From the NCBI GenBank assembly GCA_949289925.1, contig CASEPW010000031.1:1-9691 (forward strand): DNA of 9,691 bases, read 5' to 3'. This document shows, piece by piece, positions 1 to 8,000 of this stretch. The stretch is from an uncultured Mycoplasmataceae bacterium (GTDB lineage Bacteria > Bacillota_I > Bacilli_A > Mycoplasmatales > Mycoplasmoidaceae). Every line of letters begins with the position of its first letter. Positions within the stretch are counted from its first letter, which is position 1. Under the pieces are notes generated by a model. That model was not told the DNA's origin. It saw nothing but the letters and a program-made list of their open reading frames with translations, and ran no database searches. Both the position numbers and the translations under genes were made by a program.

Positions 1-37
1 CACATTGATGGATTCTTTTGTTTTTAAATTTTGACAT
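1..37 (-). CDS. 5' end of a probable insertion-sequence gene (partial, runs off left edge)
   Basis: On the minus strand an ATG at 37..35 opens a frame of 12 codons (MSKFKNKRIHQC) that leaves the window. An AAAGGAG Shine-Dalgarno sequence lies at 48..42, four bases before the ATG. The short, basic N-terminus does not let me name a family. The reason to suspect an insertion-sequence gene is context: its upstream sequence (53-98) recurs almost perfectly, in inverted orientation, at the right edge (9646-9691), as expected for two copies of one mobile element. It could instead be the start of some other duplicated gene. Twelve residues cannot decide this. Confidence 0.4.
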   Translation of the reverse strand, partial: MSKFKNKRIHQC

Positions 38-52
38 ATAACTCCTTTATGA

Positions 53-98
53 CTAGTAATTATAGTTATAAAAGTGTTAAATTTTATCTTTCCAAAGA
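53..98 (-). repeat. Inverted repeat, left copy (probable IS end)
   Basis: Positions 53-98 are the reverse complement of 9646-9691 with one mismatch in 46 bases (g56 against the equivalent a). The copy sits immediately upstream of the minus-strand start at 37, so it looks like the left end of an insertion sequence including its promoter/leader. Similarity stops at 98/9646, consistent with an element boundary near the TTTGGAAAG end. The right copy is cut by the window edge, so the repeat is probably longer than 46 bp. Confidence 0.75.
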
Positions 99-139
99 TA
101 TAAAAAATATATTTAATACAAAGTTTGTTAAAAAAATAT

Positions 140-145
140 TAAAAT
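140..145 (+). promoter_or_regulatory. -10 box TAAAAT, leaderless-type promoter
   Basis: TAAAAT lies six bases before the ATG at 152. With the usual 6-7 nt from -10 box to transcription start, transcription would begin at or next to the A of the ATG. No Shine-Dalgarno sequence is present before this ATG. The same arrangement occurs at four other gene starts in the window. No convincing -35 box is visible. Confidence 0.45.
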
Positions 146-151
146 ATCTTT

Positions 152-790
152 ATGAATAAAAAAATTGATATAAGTATATATAAAAATTATCTAACATGAA
201 TTATAATTGCAATAATGTTTTTGCTATGTTTATTTGTGTTCTTATTTTTTGGTGAAATAAATTTATCAAAACTTAATTGATTAGTTGCAACAAATGGAAA
301 AAAATGAGGTGAAATTATTGTAGATGGTAAAACATCAACAGGATTTGGTATTTATAAAGGAGCACCTATTGTTAATGGCTATATTTTTTTAATTTTATTT
401 GGAATATTGTTAATTAGTATTTTGTTAACAATGTTGTTAATTTTTTTGAAAAAAATAAAATTTTCATCATTAGCTTTTGTTGTTTCTTCTTTCTTTGTTT
501 TTTTTACAATTATTATTAGTGGTTTACTATATGGTGATGATAATAAATTTAATTGACAAATAATTGTAAGAATTATATTAGTGCTAGTTTCATATCCAGT
601 AGTTTTCTTTCCTGTTAATTTCATAATTAAAAAAATATTTATAAACACAATATATGGAGAAGAATTTATTAGTGATTTAATAAGAAATGAAAAAGAAAAC
701 GCTAAATATATTAATGAAATAAACAAATATTCTAATTATAAGAATAAAAAGGAAAGTAGTGTTATTGAAATAGAAAGCGATCAAATTTAA
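152..790 (+). CDS. Unidentified multi-pass membrane protein
   Basis: Read with UGA as Trp this is a 212-aa protein starting MNKKIDISIYKNYLTWIIIA. I do not recognise a family. Four hydrophobic segments are visible: about residues 15-34, 76-96, 104-125 and 138-160. A hydrophilic stretch of about 40 residues lies between the first two, and a charged, Lys/Glu/Asn-rich C-terminal tail runs from about 165 to 212. Four in-frame TGA codons fall at plausible Trp positions, so a standard-code reading recovers only the last third. No Shine-Dalgarno sequence precedes the ATG; a TAAAAT box sits six bases upstream. Its TAA overlaps the ATG of the flavoprotein gene by one base, so the two are probably translationally coupled in one operon. 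A function in that pathway would be speculation. Confidence 0.8.
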
Positions 791-1988
791 TGAATAACAT
801 ATATGAAATTATTATTGTTGGAGCTGGGGTAAGTGGAGTTTTTGCTGCACTAAATGTAGAAAATCTTAATACATTAATTATTGATAAAAATGATAATATT
901 TTAAATAAGTTCATGATTACTGGGAAAGGGAAAAGTAACATTACAAATACTAGTGAACCAAATGATTTTCTAAAAAATCTTATAGATTCAAATAAATTTT
1001 TATATCCAGCAATATCAAAATATAATTGTGTTCAAATACTAGATTTATTAAATCAATTAAAAGTTGGTTATTATTATAAAGAAGCTAACCGTGTTTATTT
1101 AACAGATTCAAATTCTTCATTTCGTAAAAAAATATATAATTTATTAAAAAAGAATAAAAACCTAAAAATTAATTTAAATGAAAATGTTATAGATATTATT
1201 AAGGAAAATGAAATATTTCAAGTTAAAACAAATAAAAATGTATATTTTTCAAAAAAAATAATTATTGCTACTGGTGGAATGAGTTATAAAGTAACAGGTT
1301 CAACAGGGTTTGGATATGAAATTGCAAAAAAATTTGATATAAAAATCAAAAATATATATCCAATCGGAGTAGGTCTACATTATAAAATCCCTAAAGAATT
1401 ACAAGGAGTAACATTAGATGATGTATTAGTTAAAGTATATGTTAATAAAAAAGAAATATATGCAGAGTCTGGATCAATTATGTTTACACATTATGGAATT
1501 GGTGGCCCGGTTATAAGAAGAATATCTGGTTATGTCACTAAATCATTGCAAAATAAAGAAAGTGTTAGACTAAAAATTTCTTTTTTAATTATGATAATGT
1601 AATAAATGAATTATCAACTAAACATTATTTAAATCAATGCTTTAAAGAAGTAAATAGAGAAATATTAAAATGATTATTATATGATGTAGATAAAAATACT
1701 GATTTAAAAAATATAAGTAAAAATAATAAAAAAGTTATTATTGATAAATTGACTAATTTCTCCATGGAAATCAAACAAACTGAAAATATAGATTTTGCCA
1801 TCAATACAGGTGGTGGTATAGATTTAAAAGAATTAGATCCTAATTCATACGAAACTAAAAAAGTAAAAAACTTATTTTTTATAGGTGAAGTTATAGATTT
1901 AAATCCAAGAACTAATGGTTTTAATATAACTACATGTTATGCTACAGCTAATAAATGTATGGAATATATAAAATTAAAATTTAAATAG
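790..1988 (+). CDS. HI0933/YhiN-family FAD-dependent flavoprotein, interrupted by one frameshift
   Basis: The N-terminal FAD-binding motif GAGVSG is at residues 11-16. The family signature follows (MITGKGKSNITNTS, where relatives usually have GGGRCN), then IIATGGMSYKVTGSTGFGYE. The frame stops at TAA 1600-1602. The +1-shifted frame from about 1593 continues with the expected C-terminal blocks (FAINTGGGIDL, LFFIGEVIDLNPRTNGFNIT) to TAG 1986-1988. One extra T in the T6 run at 1581-1586 would restore a single frame of about 399 aa, the usual family length of about 400. E. coli YhiN of this family has been reported as a 23S rRNA dihydrouridine synthase (RdsA); applying that here is inference. Translation probably couples to the upstream gene through TAATG. 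The lesion may be real decay, slippage-based switching or a base-calling error. Confidence 0.85.
1581..1586 (+). other. Frameshift site: T6 homopolymer in the flavoprotein gene
   Basis: Six T residues break the frame. Seven would join the two halves as ...RLKISFFNYDNVINEL. The sequence on both sides is otherwise intact and keeps family motifs, so there is a single one-base lesion. Confidence 0.75.
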
Positions 1989-3300
1989 TTTTATAAGTGT
2001 TATTATTGTATCTATTAAAAATCATTTAAAATTAGTAGTATTTTTATATGTATATGTTTCGCCTTTAATAATTGTAGGTGTTAAATCTTTGTTTTCAAGT
2101 CAGGTAACACCTTTACCTCATCCATTAATTCTATTAGCTTCTCAATCAACTCCACTATCTGGTAAAACTATTTCATTAATTTGAGTAGATCAATTAGCAT
2201 TAGATTCAAAGACATTATTACCAAGAGATTTAAGTAATTTTGGAAATATAATTTTTCTAATACGACTATTCAAAAGGCATGATAATCTACTTTTTAAGCT
2301 TTGTTTCTATTAATTCTAAATTTGTAATCATTGTTTCAGCAAAACAACCTACACTTATAATTTTTAAATTTTGAGGTAATATAATATCACTCAATTCTTG
2401 ACATTTCCAAAAAGCATAATCAATTAATTTCTCCATATATCTTAAATCAAATAAATCTAATTTTTTTAATGATCTACATTCATAAAAAGCATTTTCCATT
2501 TTTACAACTAAACTAGGTAATGAATTGTCATTATAAATTTCACAATGAATATCTATTAAACTATAACATTCTTTAAATGCATTATTAATTTTCTTTAATC
2601 TTTCATCACGTGGATTATCAGGATTTTGTTTAAAAATAACAGTTTCTAATAAATTACATCATGTAAAACTACCATTTATTTCTATGACTGAATATGGTAT
2701 TTCTATTAAAGTTATAGCATTATGACAAAATGCATCAGTATTTATAACTTCTAAAGTATTTGGTAGTTTAATTTCTATAACTGTAGTCACATCATAAAAC
2801 GCACCTTCATCAATCACTTTTACTTTTGTATTAGACAAATCTATTTTAGACAAAGAACATCCAAAAATGATTTAATGCCAATGTAGGTTAAATTATTTAA
2901 AAAAACAACATTTTTTAAGTTACTACAATCATAAAAAGCACCATTTTCTATAGTTGTAATATTTTCAGGTATAGTTATGTTAGTTAAACCTGACAATTTT
3001 TAAAAGCAAATTCACCTATAGAAGTTATATTATCTGTAATAGTGATGGTTTCATTATCTTTTATGTGTTGTTTAGCCATATCTGTCAAACCAATTAGAAT
3101 AGAATTTTATAATTTAAATTTTCATCTGATTAATATTTATCTTGCTAACTATGGTTGTTGCCAGAACTACATGAAACAATAGTAGATGCAACAATCCCAA
3201 CTAATGATAATGTTGTAAAAAGAGATATACTTATTTTTGCTAATTTACTAACTTTTTTTATATAAATAATTAACATTGATAAAAATATTTTTCATAACAT
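1974..3300 (-). pseudogene. Degraded BspA-like leucine-rich-repeat lipoprotein
   Basis: The minus-strand ATG at 3300..3298 opens a basic, hydrophobic signal sequence ending in a lipobox (STIVSC, Cys at residue 44, codon 3171..3169). A TAG at 3147..3145 and a TAA at 3132..3130 then stop translation; both fit CAG/CAA (Gln) mutated to stops. Downstream, about a dozen BspA/LRR_5-type repeats of 21-30 residues can be followed by hopping frames, for example ITIPENITTIENGAFYDC and IKLPNTLEVINTDAF. One-base lesions lie near 2993, in the A5 run 2863-2867, in the T5 run 2291-2295 and in the A4 run 2272-2275. The last frame reads on to TAA 1976..1974, or may end at TGA near 2022 if that is not Trp. Such proteins are surface-exposed lipoproteins used in adhesion or antigenic variation. 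Here no full product can be made. It probably shared a transcript with the 235-aa gene upstream. Confidence 0.85.
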
Positions 3301-3322
3301 TTATTTATGCATTAAATTAATA

Positions 3323-4030
3323 TTATTTTTCAATTTTCATACGTTTATTTCTTTGCAAGAATTTTCTTTGTTTTTTTAAATGATATTGTTGTGCCATGTT
3401 AACTGGAACTTTATAATCAATTTCAGGCAATTCATAATAACCATAATATTCTGTAGCTTTAACTATTTCATAGATAGCATTGGCAAAATTTTCAATAACA
3501 AAGTCAATTGCTTTTTCAGTATCTTTAGTTAACTTAAATCCAATTACAAACTTATCATATTTTTTTATGATAGTTAAATTGCATTTTTCAGGTATTCTAT
3601 CAGCAATTTTTCTTAAGAAAGAACTAGCAATAGATCTAAATGCAGCAATTGCTAAATGTCTTTCTTGATTACCTGCAACAATAATTCTAGGTTTGATAGT
3701 GTAAATATCAGAATCTCTATCTCAATAATTCGCATAATTGTCATCAAATAAAATGAAATTAAACGGTATTTCAAATCATGTTTTCATTTCAATAAAACAA
3801 AAATGACCTTTTTGTACCTTCATATTTTGATCAACATGAGGTAATCATGCTTTTGTAATATGTAAATCATATCTACAATTATCAGTATAAGATTGGATAT
3901 AATCAACAACTGGTGGTTCATCTAAATCAATAGTGTGTAAAAATAATAGATATGGAATATCAAACTCTTGAATATCATTTGTTATATTAATTTTTGAAAT
4001 AGGTTTTAATGGTTGAAATTTAATACGCAT
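3323..4030 (-). CDS. Unidentified 235-aa protein with basic C-terminus
   Basis: Read with UGA as Trp, the frame from ATG 4030..4028 to TAA 3325..3323 encodes 235 aa; a standard-code reading stops after 61 residues. I do not recognise the family. There is no signal peptide or membrane segment, so it is probably cytoplasmic. The middle is rich in aromatic and acidic residues (FILFDDNYANYWDRDSDIYT). A helical part follows (HLAIAAFRSIASSFLRKIAD), and the C-terminus is strongly basic (HLKKQRKFLQRNKRMKIEK), which could contact nucleic acid; this is inference only. The gene diverges from the zinc-ribbon gene across 30 bp and has no Shine-Dalgarno sequence, but a TAAAAT box lies six bases before the ATG. 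The decayed LRR lipoprotein begins 22 bp downstream on the same strand. Confidence 0.8.
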
Positions 4031-4036
4031 ATATTT

Positions 4037-4042
4037 ATTTTA
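4037..4042 (-). promoter_or_regulatory. -10 box TAAAAT, leaderless-type promoter (minus strand)
   Basis: On the minus strand TAAAAT is at 4042..4037, six bases before the ATG at 4030. An overlapping alternative is TATGAT at 4047..4042. There is no room for a 5' leader with a Shine-Dalgarno sequence in the 30-bp divergent gap. Confidence 0.4.
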
Positions 4043-4047
4043 TCATA

Positions 4048-4053
4048 TATAAT
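4048..4053 (+). promoter_or_regulatory. -10 box TATAAT, leaderless-type promoter
   Basis: A perfect TATAAT ends seven bases before the ATG at 4061. It lies back-to-back with the minus-strand box in the same 30-bp gap and would start a leaderless transcript for the zinc-ribbon and ATPase genes. No clear -35 box is present at 16-19 bp upstream. Confidence 0.45.
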
Positions 4054-4060
4054 AAATATT

Positions 4061-4504
4061 ATGAGTAAAAAAAATTTAGTAGATAATTTTAATAACAAGA
4101 ATATAGATATTGATAATATTTCAAAGAAAATATTTGATTCTATCTACGATCCTGCACATTATGTAGATAGTTGTATTAAATGTGGTTCTAATAAATTAGA
4201 AATTATGTCTGAAGAAAATAAGGTATATAAATGTAAAGATTGTAATCATTCTTTTTCTCCAAAAGTTAATTCTTTATATTCTAAACTTAGACTTAACGAA
4301 GAAAAATTATATGAATTTATTAAAGGCATGATTAATGATTTAACTTTGGAAGACTTAGCTAAAAAATTAATGTTATCATCTGATTCAATTAATAAAAAAT
4401 GAGAATTATTATATAACGAAGTTGATTGAGAAAGGTTCAATTTATCAATTAGAGAAAAACCATCAAAGAATATTTATGCAAACTTTGAGGTTATTATTGG
4501 TTAG
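4061..4504 (+). CDS. Transposase-like zinc-ribbon/HTH protein, lacks a catalytic domain
   Basis: The frame encodes 147 aa with two in-frame TGA Trp codons. A four-cysteine zinc ribbon is visible: C38-x2-C41 and C58-x2-C61 followed by NHSFSP. Next comes a helical region (NDLTLEDLAKKLMLSSDSI, then NKKWELLYNEV) resembling the helix-turn-helix that follows the ribbon in IS1595/ISXO2-like and IS1-like transposases. Those enzymes continue into a DDE nuclease domain, whereas this protein stops at TAG after residue 147. It is therefore either a truncated transposase or a domesticated DNA-binding protein, perhaps a regulator. I chose ATG 4061 rather than an in-frame ATG at 4013, because the earlier start would overlap the divergent gene and the promoter. 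The stop is 14 bp from the ATPase start, whose ribosome binding site overlaps it, so the two form an operon. Confidence 0.75.
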
Positions 4505-4509
4505 AAAGG
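4503..4509 (+). promoter_or_regulatory. Shine-Dalgarno sequence AGAAAGG of the ATPase gene
   Basis: AGAAAGG begins within the TAG stop of the zinc-ribbon gene and ends nine bases before the ATG at 4519. It fixes the ATPase start, and contrasts with the leaderless-looking starts at the heads of transcripts in this window. Confidence 0.6.
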
Positions 4510-4518
4510 TTCTTATTT

Positions 4519-7518
4519 ATGCATACAAAATTAGTTGATAATATTTTTAATGAACTTTCAACATCAATTAATGGTTTGTCAGAAAAACAAGTTGATAATA
4601 ATAGAAAAATCTATGGTTCAAATAAATTATTTGAAAAGAAAAAAAAGAAATGATGACATTTCTTTTTTGAACAATATAAAGATATTTTAATGATTGTTTT
4701 ACTAATTTCTTCAGTTATCTCTTTAATTGTTTCTATTATTCCACAACCAGATTATGAAAAACCAGGATCAATGCTTTTAACATTTGAGGGATGAGAAAAT
4801 TTTGTGCTTATTGTTGGTGTTACGCTTATCAATGCAATTTTAGGTACAGTTCAATCAGTTAAATCTCAAAAATCATTAGAAAGTTTAAAAAAACTTTCAG
4901 CTCCAAAAGCAAAAGTAATAAGAAATGGAGAAACATTAGTAATTGATAGTAGTGAATTAGTAGTTGGTGATATTATTATCATTGAAGCTGGTGATTTAAT
5001 TCCTGCTGATGCAAGATTATTTGAAGTAGCCAGTTTAAAAGTAAATGAAAGTTCGTTAACAGGTGAGTCAGAAGCAATATTAAAAAACACAGATATTATA
5101 AATGATGAAAAGATTGGTATAGGTGATAAATTAAATTGTGTCTTTTCTGGATGTCTTGTAGTTTATGGTAGAGCAAAAGCAATTGTTACTGCTGTTGGTG
5201 AAAACACTGAAATTGGTAAAATTAATAAATTATTAAATGAAACAAAAGATAAAAAAACTCCTTTACAAATAAATTTAGACCGTTTAGCAAAGTTCTTAAT
5301 GTATATTGTTTTAATTGTTTGTCTAATTTTATTTATTGTTAACATTATTAAAATTGGAATAATTCCTGGAATGAATGAAAATGGTAATTGAGTTATCATA
5401 TTTGGAGATTCTTTAAATTTTGCAGTTGCATTAGCGGTTGCTGTTATACCTGAAGCATTAAGTTCAATTGTTACCATTGTTTTAACACTTTCTACTAAAA
5501 AAATGGCAAAAGAAAATGCTATTGTTAAGGAATTAAAAGCTGTTGAAGGTTTAGGTTCTGTGTCAGTTATTTGTTCTGATAAAACTGGAACATTAACACA
5601 AAATAAAATGACAGTTAAAGGTTTATATACAAATAATAAATTGTTTAATGAAACTGATGATTTTACTTTTAATGAATCATTCTTAAATTTACCTGAAATG
5701 GCTGTATTATGTTCAGATGCAAAATCTAAAGATGGAATAATGATAGGTGATCCTACTGAAATTTGTTTAGTTGAATATTATAATAATAAAAACAACGATG
5801 CAGAAGAATTAAGAAAAAAATATAAAAGAATTTCAGAATTACCATTTGATAGTGAAAGAATGATGATGTCTACATTGGTTAATTGTAATAAAGAAAAAAT
5901 TATGATTACTAAAGGAGCAATCGATAAAGTTTTAGATAAAGTTGTAAATATTGTTATTGATAATGAAGTTAGAAAAATAAATAATATTGATTTGAAAAAA
6001 ATAAATGAAATGAATAAAAAATTTGCTAGTGAAGGTAAAAGAGTTTTATGTTTTGCATTCAAAAACATGAATAAGGAATCATTAAATTTTGAAGATGAAG
6101 AAGGATTAACTTTCATTGGTTTAATGACAATGATTGATCCACCAAGAATAGAAACTATTGAAGCTATAAAAGAATGTAAAATAGGTGGTATTAGACCAAT
6201 TATGATTACAGGTGATCACCGTGAAACTGCTGTAGCCATTGGTAAACAAATAGGTATTTTTAATGAAGGTGATTTATCATTATCTGGTAAAGAATTAAAA
6301 GAAATGAGTGATGAAGAATTAGCTATAAATGTTGCAAAATATTCTGTTTATGCAAGAGTAAGTCCTGAGGATAAAATAAAAATAGTTAGAGCATGACAAA
6401 AACAAAATATGATTGTTTCTATGACTGGCGATGGTGTTAATGATGCTCCTGCATTAAAAGAAGCAAATATTGGTGTTGCAATGGGTATTACAGGAACAGA
6501 AGTTTCAAAAGATGCTGCGTCTATCATTCTAACTGATGATAATTTTGCAACTATTATTAGTGCAGTTAAATCAGGAAGAAATATTTATAATAACATTAAA
6601 AGTGCAGTTAAATTTTTATTAGTAGGCAATTTAGCAACTATTTTCATTTCTGTAATATTGATGATATTTGGTTTAGTCTTAAAGATAGAATATGTTCCTT
6701 TTGCTGCTATCCAATTATTATTCTTAAATTTATTAACTGATTCATGACCAGCAATATCATTAGGTTTAGAATCATATAAAAAAGATGTTATTTATGAAAA
6801 ACCTCGTAAAGCTGATGAATTTTTTATAACCAAAAATTTCATCAAAAAAGTTGCAAGAGATGCTATATTAATTACAATAATTTGTTTATCTTGTTTCTTA
6901 TTTAGTTATTTTAATTCTAATTTAAATCCGAATTTAGCTTATGATCAAGCATGTTCAATGACTTTTATAACATTATCATTCTGTAGATTATTCCATTCTT
7001 TTAATTGTCATTCAGATAAAAGCATATTATTTAATAAAGAATTATTTTCTAATTATTTTATTATTGGTTCATTTATTTTAGGAACAATTTTATTGTGCAT
7101 AATCTATTATGTTCCAACATTAAATTCGATGTTTATGCATGCTAGTGTTTCACTAAAAGATAGCCCAATCACTCCAGAATATAAAAATTATGCTATTTGA
7201 ATTTGTTTAGCATTTGCATCAGCAGATTTATTAATTTATCAAATAATACAATTTTTATTAGATTTTAAAAAAGTTAATACTAATAGAAAAATAAATAATT
7301 ATTTTAAAAACAATGAAAAATGATTAAATAAAAATCATATTAAAATTCTAATCTATATTAATAAAAATCAAAATGTAAATATGCAAGAATTAAAGAATGC
7401 AATTTATTTTAATGAAAATGAATTAAAAGAATTAATAACAATTGGATATGTTGGACATGATATAGATTCAAATAACTATTACATAGGTAATAATTTAAAA
7501 TTCATTTTTAACGATTAA
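4519..7518 (+). CDS. P2-type cation-transporting ATPase (Ca2+-ATPase-like) with C-terminal extension
   Basis: This 999-aa membrane pump couples ATP hydrolysis to cation export, most likely Ca2+. In order: N-terminal cation-ATPase domain, TM1 (about 55-75), TM2 (about 93-112), actuator motif TGES (181-184), TM3 and TM4 with PEAL (E312), phosphorylation motif DKTGT (D354), nucleotide-binding KGA (K465), hinge TGDGVND (636-642), and the C-terminal membrane bundle ending near residue 912. By alignment from memory with SERCA, site II residues E309, N796 and D800 correspond to E312, N737 and D741. E771 of site I is replaced by Thr707, suggesting one ion per cycle as in PMCA-type pumps. Several TGA codons are Trp, including a tandem TGATGA at residues 45-46. 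About 85 residues follow the last helix, unusual for bacterial pumps of about 880-910 aa. The gene overlaps ybeY tail-to-tail by 11 bp. Confidence 0.93.
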
Positions 7519-7939
7519 TATTCAATTTATTTAAAATTTTTTCTTGTAGTTCAAACATTATTTTTTCTTCATCTTTATTAATGTGATCATAACCTAAAAG
7601 ATGTAATAAACCATGTAAAAATAAAAAGCACACTTCTCTTATCACAGAGTGGTTATATTCATTGGCTTGTTTTATTGCTTGTTCAATACAAATATACATT
7701 TCTCCTTGAATAGGATTATACATTCCATTATCATCAAATCTAAAAGATATAACATCAGTTACACTATTTTTTTGGCGATATTTTTTATTTATATCTTTAA
7801 TTTCTTTTTCATTAACAAAATTAACAAAAAATTCTTTTGGTTGTTTATTTGTTTCTTTAATAGTAAGATTTAATATTTTTTTAAATATCTTATTTAAATC
7901 AAAATCAAATTGATAATTTAATTCGTTATTTATTTTCAT
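7508..7939 (-). CDS. ybeY: Endoribonuclease YbeY (16S rRNA 3'-end maturation)
   Basis: The 143-aa product runs from ATG 7939..7937 to TAA 7510..7508. The UPF0054/YbeY metal-binding signature HGLLHLLGYDH is at 109-119, with the three zinc ligands H109, H113 and H119. It is preceded by the family block SVTDVISFRFDD and by GEMYICIEQA. YbeY is a metal-dependent RNase acting in 16S rRNA 3' processing and ribosome quality control. The length is close to the family norm of about 150. A longer open frame upstream, antisense to obgE, is rejected because homology starts at this ATG and a -10 box sits seven bases before it. No Shine-Dalgarno sequence is visible. The gene diverges from obgE, another ribosome-assembly gene, across 61 bp. 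Confidence 0.95.
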   Translation of the reverse strand: MKINNELNYQFDFDLNKIFKKILNLTIKETNKQPKEFFVNFVNEKEIKDINKKYRQKNSVTDVISFRFDDNGMYNPIQGEMYICIEQAIKQANEYNHSVIREVCFLFLHGLLHLLGYDHINKDEEKIMFELQEKILNKLNINR

Positions 7940-7946
7940 AATATAT

Positions 7947-7952
7947 ATTTTA
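7947..7952 (-). promoter_or_regulatory. -10 box TAAAAT for ybeY, leaderless-type promoter
   Basis: Minus-strand AGTAAAATATA places TAAAAT at 7952..7947, seven bases before the ybeY ATG. It mirrors the obgE promoter on the other strand, where the same AGTAAAATATA string occurs at the same distance from its ATG. Confidence 0.5.
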
Positions 7953-7987
7953 CTTTGTTTTTTTATTAAATTATTAGATTTAATAAG

Positions 7988-7993
7988 TAAAAT
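7988..7993 (+). promoter_or_regulatory. -10 box TAAAAT for obgE, leaderless-type promoter
   Basis: AGTAAAATATA on the plus strand places TAAAAT seven bases before the obgE ATG at 8001. An overlapping TATAAT at 7993-7998 is too close to the ATG to serve this start. No Shine-Dalgarno sequence is present. Confidence 0.5.
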
Positions 7994-8000
7994 ATAATAT

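Noticed and set aside
379..726. Minus-strand 115-aa open frame
   Set aside because: It is antisense to the membrane-protein gene at 152-790, has low-complexity Ile/Asn/Lys composition and no ribosome binding site; it is a shadow of the real gene.
1600..1602. Programmed frameshifting in the flavoprotein gene
   Set aside because: No Shine-Dalgarno-like stimulator, slippery heptamer plus hairpin, or family precedent is visible. A one-base change in a T run is enough to explain it.
2020..2024. TGA near 2022 as the stop of the LRR lipoprotein
   Set aside because: TGA is Trp throughout the window, and the frame continues to TAA at 1976..1974. The true original end remains uncertain in a decayed gene.
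3480..3668. Plus-strand 62-aa open frame
   Set aside because: It lies entirely antisense to the intact 235-aa minus-strand gene and has no ribosome binding site or recognisable motif.
4013..4060. Upstream ATG at 4013 as start of the zinc-ribbon protein
   Set aside because: It would overlap the divergent gene's start and the promoter region. The added residues look like translated intergenic DNA, and the -10 box fits ATG 4061.
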